Assembly (NCBI GenBank): GCA_964607765.1 | Contig: CAZSNT010000294.1 | Location: 1 to 6,657, forward strand | Direction of reading: 5' to 3' | Length of the DNA: 6,657 nt | Source: CAZSNT01 sp964607765 | Lineage (GTDB): Bacteria > Verrucomicrobiota > Lentisphaeria > Oligosphaerales > JABHEG01 | Part shown: positions 1-5,700 of the stretch, one piece after another | Position numbering within the stretch: position 1 is the stretch's first letter | Layout of the letters: each line of letters begins with the position of its first letter | Notes under the pieces: generated by a model | What the model was told of the DNA's origin: nothing | Database searches by the model: none | What the model saw: only the letters and a program-made list of their open reading frames with translations | Position numbers and translations under genes: made by a program

Positions 1-52
1 TGGTCACATGGTAGATGCCATCCGGCATGTCGATGCGCAAGGGCCTTGCCAT
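1..52 (-). CDS. REP-associated tyrosine transposase (IS200-like, Y1 family), N-terminus only
   Basis: The reverse complement starts with ATG at 52 and reads MARPLRIDMPDGIYHVT before the window ends. This matches the typical start of REP-associated tyrosine transposases (Y1_Tnp / IS200-like; usually 'MARPLRIE-P-G-YHVTSRG'). These are HUH single-strand endonucleases that cut DNA hairpins and mobilise or scatter REP-like palindromes. The catalytic HUH and tyrosine motifs lie outside the window, so activity cannot be judged. A weak GGA sits 5 bases before the ATG. The gene faces away from the rest of the window, just downstream of the lyase gene, which fits an insertion into the intergenic space behind that gene. 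Only 17 codons are visible, so the family call rests on the N-terminal signature. Confidence 0.72.
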   Translation of the reverse strand, partial: MARPLRIDMPDGIYHVT

Positions 53-159
53 AGTAGTCCAATGCTACCGGACTTATCCGTGCAAAACAAGCGGGAGGTT
101 GCAAGTTGAGACCTGACCCCCTTTTCCCAAAGGGTTGCGGCTCTAAATAGTACCTTCGC
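53..159 (-). other. Upstream region / possible end of the transposase element, with small inverted repeats
   Basis: This 107-base gap separates the lyase stop codon (160-162) from the transposase start. It holds AGTCC (56-60) facing GGACT (70-74), a 5-bp stem just before the transposase ATG. It also holds CCCTTT (119-124) facing AAAGGG (129-134), a 6-bp stem with a 4-base loop placed 26-41 bases beyond the lyase stop. The second hairpin could slow transcription after the lyase gene, but no U-run follows it on the minus strand. Elements mobilised by this transposase family are bounded by hairpins, so part of this stretch may be an element end (inference). No second copy of the sequence was seen in the window to define an end. 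Confidence 0.35.
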
Positions 160-2214
160 TCACTGTGCATCCGATTGGCTGCGCACGAAGCCGGTGTCCT
201 CGACGTTGCCTTCCGCGGTCCGCGCCGGGCCGAAGGCAATCAGGTCAACGCAGTCCTGCCAGGCGACGCGCAGAGCACGGTCATTTACGCGCGTGACCTC
301 CGGTGCCTCAACGCCAAGCTTGTGGGGATAGAGCAACGCTAGGAATCCGGGAGCCCTATCTGTCTTCACGTCCGCCAGCAGACGCGGGTGCTTGTAGGTG
401 CCGACACCTGACGACCAGTGTACGGAATGCTGCGCGGTTTCGAGGGTCATCTCCGGCTTGACCGAGGCGAACAGGAACACATCCATCAGCCAGCCGTTCG
501 CCGCGTCAACGACGACCGGGTGGTCGCCGGAGACGTCGAACTCCATCCCCTCCACGATATTGAGTAGCCAGGTGTAGGTGTGCTCCTTGCCATCGGTTGC
601 CACGTCGTCCCAGATAGCCACGGCGGGACCGTGGGGCCCGCGCACAAAATAGACGTGACGGTCGAACTTACTCAGCGCCTCGTTGTCATAGAGGTCCCCG
701 GCCCTGCCGCAGGCATAGCTGGCAATATCGCCGGGCTTGAAGGCGACGATCCGCCCCTCGATGCATCTGCCCACTTGCCCCTTGCCATCGAAGAGCAGCG
801 AATTATGCACCGCCGTCTCACGGCCGCCGTAACCGGGATCGTAGGCCAGCACGCTGTCGCCGCAGTATAGCGCGAAGTGATTCGCGTCATACTGCTTGTG
901 GGACCAGATGTCGTCAGGCTGCCCGCCGCACAGGAAGGAGAAGAGGCAACCGTCGTCTCGCCAGTTGGTGCGCATGCTGACGAGTCCCCGGCGCGAGAAG
1001 AGCCGGTCGCGCGGAATCCCGAGCTCGTCCGGGGATTTCGCCCCCGGTGCCTGGCCATGCCACAGAATCACGTAAGGGAGCACAGGTTCCCAGACCTTGT
1101 CGTTGTGGTCGCCGAAGATCGTCTCATCGTTTGGCCGGCCATCCACATGCTGCCATAGCCATGACAGCACCGGGGCATCAAGGCGGCTTGCGTACAGCAG
1201 CAGGAAAGTGCTCTGCCCGGCGAAGGATGAATCGCTGATGTTGTTGTAGTGGTCACCGTTGGGTCGGACCTGGTGGAGGAAGTAACGGGCGGCCCTTCTG
1301 AGGCGCGGGTGCTTCCACAAGGGCGGGTCCTCACCGAGCTTCTCCGCGCCGGCCCGTTTCAGCATCTCGGCGGCGCAGCCGATCATGTTGAGGCAGTAGG
1401 CCCCATACCCGGGTCCCTCGAGCATCCCTCCATCATCGCCGATGCCCAGCAAGAGATATCCCCGGATGCCCGTCATGAAGGTCTTCAGCCAGCCGATTTC
1501 CTCTCTGGTGCTCCGGCCTGTCTCACCGTAAACGGCCAGAGTCAAAACGAGACCGGCGTAGTGGCCAGACAGGTATGTGTTGGTCCCGAGTATGGCCGGA
1601 TACCTGTCGTTGGTCGCCAGCCGGAGCTGGTAGTCATAGAGAAACAGGAGGTACTCATCAATGATGTAGTTGCGGACCTCGGCGCGCTCCTGCTCGGTCA
1701 TATAGTCGTAGAGCAGGTCATAGAAGATGCCCAGCGGCGCGCCTGAGGAGCTGGCGTCAATCATGTTCGATTTCCAGCCCTTGTACTGCTTCCCGTGCGA
1801 CTCGCCGCCGACATTGTCAATGACGCGCTCCCGGACGATCGTCAGCACGATGTTCTTCGCGCCGTCTATGTAGCGCTGCTCGCCGGACAGCACGCCCGCC
1901 CAGGCCAGCTCCTGAAAACGTTTCGTCAGCAGCCACGCACCATGCCGCGACGCCCAGAACCACTTCTGCCGCTCCCGCCAGTCAACGTACCACTCCGATT
2001 CGGGATCCAGGTATGTGTCGCATTTCAGCAGAAGCCGCTTGAGGGCCGCCGCCTCGATTTCCCCGTCGAGCCTGCTGCGTGCCTCGGCCAATTCGGCGGC
2101 GCTGCACAGCAAACGCGGGTGTGCTGCATGGCCTTCATACAACTGCTGCGCGCAATATCCGGGCATCACACTCCAGGCCAGGGCCAGAACCACCACGGGT
2201 GCCAGGATGACCAT
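160..2214 (-). CDS. Secreted heparinase II/III-family polysaccharide lyase-like protein
   Basis: This is probably an exported enzyme that cleaves acidic polysaccharide by beta-elimination; the substrate cannot be read from sequence. Numbering is from the ATG at 2247 (subtract 11 for the preferred start). Residues 12-33 form a hydrophobic signal peptide (MVILAPVVVLALAW...YCA) with likely cleavage before QQ. 'HPRLLCSAAEL' (43-53) is the usual opening of this superfamily. Residues about 55-400 fit an (alpha/alpha) toroid, with GTNTYLSGHYAG (221-232) and DGGMLEGPGYGAY (272-284). About 415-690 fits the beta-sandwich Hepar_II_III domain, with SHKQYDANHF (449-458), DPGYGG (470-475) and H481. By analogy with heparinase III and alginate lyases, N223 or H229, Y281 and H450 or H457 are candidate catalytic residues (inference). 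ATG 2214 is chosen because AAGGAG lies 8 bases upstream; the 2247 ATG lacks one, and a noncoding repeat runs across its first codons. The gene is intact and ends in TGA at 160-162. Against the short start, its signal n-region has no Lys or Arg. Confidence 0.85.
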   Translation of the reverse strand: MVILAPVVVLALAWSVMPGYCAQQLYEGHAAHPRLLCSAAELAEARSRLDGEIEAAALKRLLLKCDTYLDPESEWYVDWRERQKWFWASRHGAWLLTKRFQELAWAGVLSGEQRYIDGAKNIVLTIVRERVIDNVGGESHGKQYKGWKSNMIDASSSGAPLGIFYDLLYDYMTEQERAEVRNYIIDEYLLFLYDYQLRLATNDRYPAILGTNTYLSGHYAGLVLTLAVYGETGRSTREEIGWLKTFMTGIRGYLLLGIGDDGGMLEGPGYGAYCLNMIGCAAEMLKRAGAEKLGEDPPLWKHPRLRRAARYFLHQVRPNGDHYNNISDSSFAGQSTFLLLYASRLDAPVLSWLWQHVDGRPNDETIFGDHNDKVWEPVLPYVILWHGQAPGAKSPDELGIPRDRLFSRRGLVSMRTNWRDDGCLFSFLCGGQPDDIWSHKQYDANHFALYCGDSVLAYDPGYGGRETAVHNSLLFDGKGQVGRCIEGRIVAFKPGDIASYACGRAGDLYDNEALSKFDRHVYFVRGPHGPAVAIWDDVATDGKEHTYTWLLNIVEGMEFDVSGDHPVVVDAANGWLMDVFLFASVKPEMTLETAQHSVHWSSGVGTYKHPRLLADVKTDRAPGFLALLYPHKLGVEAPEVTRVNDRALRVAWQDCVDLIAFGPARTAEGNVEDTGFVRSQSDAQ

Positions 2215-2222
2215 ACTCGCTG

Positions 2223-2228
2223 CTCCTT
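2223..2228 (-). promoter_or_regulatory. Strong ribosome binding site that decides the lyase start
   Basis: On the minus strand the sequence reads GCAAGGAG, then 8 bases, then ATG at 2214. This is a near-ideal Shine-Dalgarno sequence and spacing. The alternative ATG at 2247 has only TATCTCGTATC before it, with no purine-rich site. The site lies just downstream of repeat copy A, so repeat structure could affect its accessibility (inference). Confidence 0.75.
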
Positions 2229-2230
2229 GC

Positions 2231-2328
2231 CGTGGTTCTGGGGACATGATACGAGATAGGGCGAAGCCTACGCAGCGCAGGGCGCCAATGGGCGTGCTTG
2301 GGGCAGCCTACCGTCAAGTCGGAGGCAC
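2231..2328 (-). repeat. Tandem repeat copy A, adjacent to the lyase ribosome binding site
   Basis: This stretch aligns end to end with 2332-2432 in the same orientation. Shared blocks in order on the plus strand are cgtgg, tctgggg, atacga-atagg, CGCC..GGCG, ggggcag and aagtc. Hand alignment gives roughly 70% identity with a few 1-3 base indels. Copy A contains the hairpin CGCC (2283-2286), AATG, GGCG (2291-2294). It ends 2 bases before AAGGAG of the lyase gene, so it would be the last part of that gene's leader if transcription starts further upstream. Function is unknown. Confidence 0.6.
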
Positions 2329-2331
2329 GTT

Positions 2332-2432
2332 CGTGGGGATCTGGGGGCACCCATACGAAATAGGCAGGGCCTGTAGCGTGCATGACGCCGAAAGGGCGCC
2401 AGGGGCAGTCTGTCGCTAAGTCCGAGAGCCAC
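2332..2432 (-). repeat. Tandem repeat copy B, head to tail with copy A
   Basis: This is the partner of copy A, 3 bases away from it and in the same orientation. It keeps the same small hairpin at the matching place: CGCC (2386-2389), loop gaaag, GGCG (2395-2398), with a further G-U and G-C pair possible outside the stem on the minus strand. The stem bases are the same in both copies while the loops differ, as expected if the stem matters. Its segment 2405-2415 is also one arm of an 11-bp inverted repeat. Whether it is a regulatory leader, a dispersed genomic repeat or a decayed coding repeat is open. Confidence 0.6.
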
Positions 2433-2489
2433 TGGGTCGAGAAGTCGGGCTTTGTCGCGGGCGATGCAACTTGACCGACAGACTGCATC
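2405..2489 (-). promoter_or_regulatory. Two overlapping inverted repeats, possible alternative RNA stems in the lyase leader
   Basis: GCAGTCTGTCG (2405-2415) has a perfect 11-base reverse complement, CGACAGACTGC, at 2476-2486, with a 60-base loop. A second perfect pair, GATGCA (2463-2468) and TGCATC (2484-2489), has a 15-base loop. The two pairings share bases 2484-2486, so they cannot both form completely. On the minus strand the short stem would form first during transcription and the long one later, once repeat copy B has been transcribed. This order is seen in attenuator-like switches, but there is no direct evidence of function and no RNA family is recognised. Confidence 0.35.
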
Positions 2490-2768
2490 AGCCCAGTGTA
2501 GCTTCCGAGCTGCGGCAACGCAACGGCAGGGAGGCGAGCTTCGGCGTTCCCCAATTGGCAGGTCTCAGGTGCGTCCCCAGTCGAACTGTGGTCTCCGAGA
2601 AGGCCTTGCACAGTTGAGCAACCGTGATCTGCGTGGGCAAACAGGGACTTGGGACGATGAGCGGCCACAGCAAGCCGCATGTCAGTCTCCCATAGTGCAG
2701 CCACACTCCAGCGCTGGGCGCTATTGCGTAACGCATCCCCGGGTATCTATAGCCGCCGGGCAGGGCGA
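2433..2768. other. Noncoding stretch between the large fusion gene and the repeat region
   Basis: I see no supportable gene here. Open frames on both strands cross it, but they lack ribosome binding sites and show no protein family. It contains one arm of the 11-bp inverted repeat and the 6-bp pair near its lower end, and two mini-hairpins near its upper end (2710-2735). Because both flanking genes are on the minus strand, this stretch would carry the 3' end of the fusion transcript and any separate promoter for the lyase gene. No convincing -35/-10 pair was found; promoters in the likely host groups are often hard to recognise. Confidence 0.5.
2710..2735 (-). terminator. Two adjacent mini-hairpins after the fusion gene (weak terminator candidate)
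   Basis: AGCGC-TGG-GCGCT (2710-2722) and TGCG-TAA-CGCA (2725-2735) are perfect short stems with 3-base loops. They lie side by side 33-58 bases beyond the stop codon of the fusion gene. No U-run follows on the minus strand, so this is not a standard intrinsic terminator. They could protect the 3' end of the transcript or be chance in G+C-rich DNA. Confidence 0.2.
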
Positions 2769-5700
2769 TCACTCACTGGCTATCGCCGCGATCACGCCAG
2801 GTCCGAGGGTGCGTTTGTAGATACGCACGTCGTCCACACTGCCGTTTAGAAACGCGCCGCTGTCTCGAACGCCGATGGCGATGTGACGGCCGGACGGCCC
2901 GATCCGGCACGACGCCCCCGTCGTGCGTCCCGCCTCTTTGCCGTTGAGGTAGATCACCAGCTCGCCCACCTCACCGTCAAACGTCGCGGCCACGTGGAAC
3001 CACTCCCCCGGGGGCAGCGTCTTCGGCAGGCGCACGCTCCGCCATGAGCGCGAGGCGGTCTGAAGACTGAAGCTGATGGTGTACGGCGGCTCCGTAGTGT
3101 CGACCATCAGGCGGTAGAACTGCGGGCACTCCACGACGCCGGTGGCGCCCTTGTGCTGCTTGTTGCCGAGCTTCACCCAGGCCGTCATGGTGAGCGCGTC
3201 GCGAACACAGTCCGGCTGCGGCAACTGCGCCCTGCCGGAGGTCTTCGCCACATCGGAATCGCAACGCAACGCACGCCCACTGCCGCGCGGTTCAAAGGCC
3301 GGCGCGACCAGAACGCAGTCCAGACCGTTCCCCGAGGTGTCCGGAGTCACATTCGGTCTATCGGGTACTGCTGCGCCAAACTGCCAGGCCGCGACGAGGT
3401 GCTCCCGGGCAGCGTCGGGCTCGAGCACCAGGAAACGGCGCTCGAACACGTGCATCTCGGCTGCGGCCTCGGCGGTGATGAGAGGGATCTCGGTGCTCGT
3501 TGTGACCGGCTCGACCTTGACCGGAGTCGTGCCCCCCCACGTCTCGATTCCGGGCATGTGCAGCCACGCAGAGGACGTCTGAACGGGGTAGTTGCAGACA
3601 CAGCCAACTGCGAAGTTGGGGATATTGAGGAGGCCGGCGGCGGGAATGGTGCTGTTGCTACAGCCGGAACGCATGTTCCGAAGCCGAACCCGCTTCCCGG
3701 TCTCGATGTCCACGTAGCACACAGTCTGGTCGCGCAGGAACAACAGGTGCTGGTTGGCGACTGCGTAGTTGCATCCACCGCGCGCAAACAGCCCGTTGCG
3801 GCTGACTTCGCCGCTGTCGATGCTGATCAGACGTCCGGTCTGGTCGAGCAGCGTGTCCCCCATGATCACCAGCGGCTGCGCCAGCCCCAGCGGCTTCTCC
3901 CAGACCACGCTGCCGTCGGCGGCCGACAGCAGCGCCGCGTTCTTCTCGCGCCCGGCCAGCACCCGCCCCGCGTCCGGCACGCAAGCCAGCCAATCATCCG
4001 TCCCCCGGACACTGAGCCAACCGCTGGCGCCATGCTGCCGGTAAGGCGACGTGAACTCGTGGGTCCATACGACGTTCCCCGTCGCCTCATCCAACGCCAT
4101 AACCCGGGATACGCACTCCTTCGCGCCGCCGCCACGGCGCTTCCAGTGCTCGCTCGCCAGCGGCGACATGGAGTCGGTGCAGAAGACACGCCCGCCCGAG
4201 ATCGCGAGAGCCTTGATATTGAAACGCTCGGTCGCCGTCCGCTTCCACTTGACCGTGCCGCTCGAGCGGTCGAAGCAGATGAGTACGTCCGCATCCCAGA
4301 GCCCTTGCTCAATGGCGCCGGTGTCAGCATTCGCCGCGGCAACGAGAGCTGAGCTGTCAGTCACCACAACGCCACTTGCCCGAGCGCTCGAGCCGGCCGG
4401 CATGCTGTCGGCGTACGTCAGCCGGCGCAGCTCACGGCCCGTGCTCGGGTCGTAAACGACACAAATGCCTTTGCCGGCCGCGTAGATGCCTTCCGGCCGC
4501 GACACGAAGCGGGTTATGAAACCGGCCTCCTTGCCGGCCCCCCGCTGTCGCCACAAGAGTCGCCCGGTATAGGCATCGTAGGCAAAAAGTGTGCGGCTGA
4601 ACTGCTGTAGAGCGAACACGCGCCCCTGAGTGACTTGGGGCTTCACACCACGCCCGTAGTCTTTCTTCTTGAAGAAACCATGATCCGGGCCGTCGCCGTA
4701 CCAGAGCGGGCCTAGAGGCGCACGGACAGCGAGGTCACGTGAGTAGTGGCTGCGCGCGGGATCCGACGTCTCGTGTGTCCAGTCCGCAGCGCCGGACGGG
4801 CCGGACGGGCGACGCAGGGCCACGGCGCCGTCAGCCCCCTCCTGAATCACAGCACCATCCAGTTCCGTCGCGGCCGCCAACGCCCTGAGCTCGGCGAGTT
4901 GCGCTCTGGTCCCGGTAACACAGAGCACGCCGCCATAGGGCCGAACGGACCGCCAGAGCCGGCTCAACGTCGCGCCGTCCTTGACTGGGCAGCGATCAGC
5001 CCGCAGCCACAGCACGGACGCGAGGTATGCCGGCAGCTCGAGTGCGGCCAACTCGCCCGGCACAACGTCGAGACGCGTTCCATACCGGCCCGTTAGCCCA
5101 TACCTGTCGCGGAGTGCATGGATGCGTTCCCGGTCGGCTTCGACCACAATCAGCCGGCACTGACTCTCGGCAAGCGCAGCGTCAATCTCGCCTGTAGCCA
5201 TGCCGCCAACCACGACACAGTAGCCACCGGTCGCGCCTCCCGCGCTCAATGCCGCAGTGAGCGCGGGTGTAGCCGCCGGTGCGGGCACACGCGCGGCCGC
5301 AGCGCCCCCCGTGCCACCGGCCGCCGCGCCCTCTGCGAAACAGTGGACCGTGCCATCCTCCAGGACGACGAACAAGCGATCTTCCGCGGCGATCATCGAG
5401 GTGGGCAGAGCCCCGAACTTGTGCCGCCAGACGACCCTCGCCGGCACGGGTTCGCCGGTCAGCTCGACGGCGACCGCAAGGTTCCCGGCACGCCCATAGA
5501 GCCGCTTCCCTGCTTTGGCGAACAGCCGGCAGGCGCTCGCCGGGGTCAGCGGCACGCGCATCCGCATGGGGGCGTCCCAGCGGAACGGTTTGAGCACGCG
5601 GCGGCCCTGTTTGGCCTCCCATTCCGAGACGCCGGCAGCCGCCAGATCGTGCGCGTAGAACACGCCCTGACTCAAGCTGTAAGCGATGTCGCCGTCGAAC

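Noticed and set aside
2115..2247. Lipoprotein signal in the lyase (Cys near the end of the signal peptide)
   Set aside because: The residues before the Cys are PGY, not a lipobox (L-[AS]-[GA]-C). Ordinary signal peptidase cleavage after YCA is more likely.
107..2567. Inverted 9-base match TGAGACCTG (107-115) and CAGGTCTCA (2559-2567) as ends of a mobile element around the lyase gene
   Set aside because: Nine-base matches are common by chance over this distance. The flanks do not extend the match and no target duplication is seen.
2135..2704. Minus-strand open frame of 189 codons across the intergenic region, as a gene
   Set aside because: It starts with a GTG lacking a properly spaced ribosome binding site and overlaps the lyase signal peptide region in another frame. 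It also crosses the tandem repeats without a recognisable domain.
2452..2820. Plus-strand open frame of 122 codons overlapping the fusion gene end
   Set aside because: It has no ribosome binding site or family match, and its end overlaps the LamG coding sequence on the other strand.
3153..4352. Plus-strand open frame of 399 codons inside the fusion gene
   Set aside because: It lies antisense to a strand with clear propeller and LamG motifs. Long antisense frames are expected in G+C-rich genes, and its product shows no domain.
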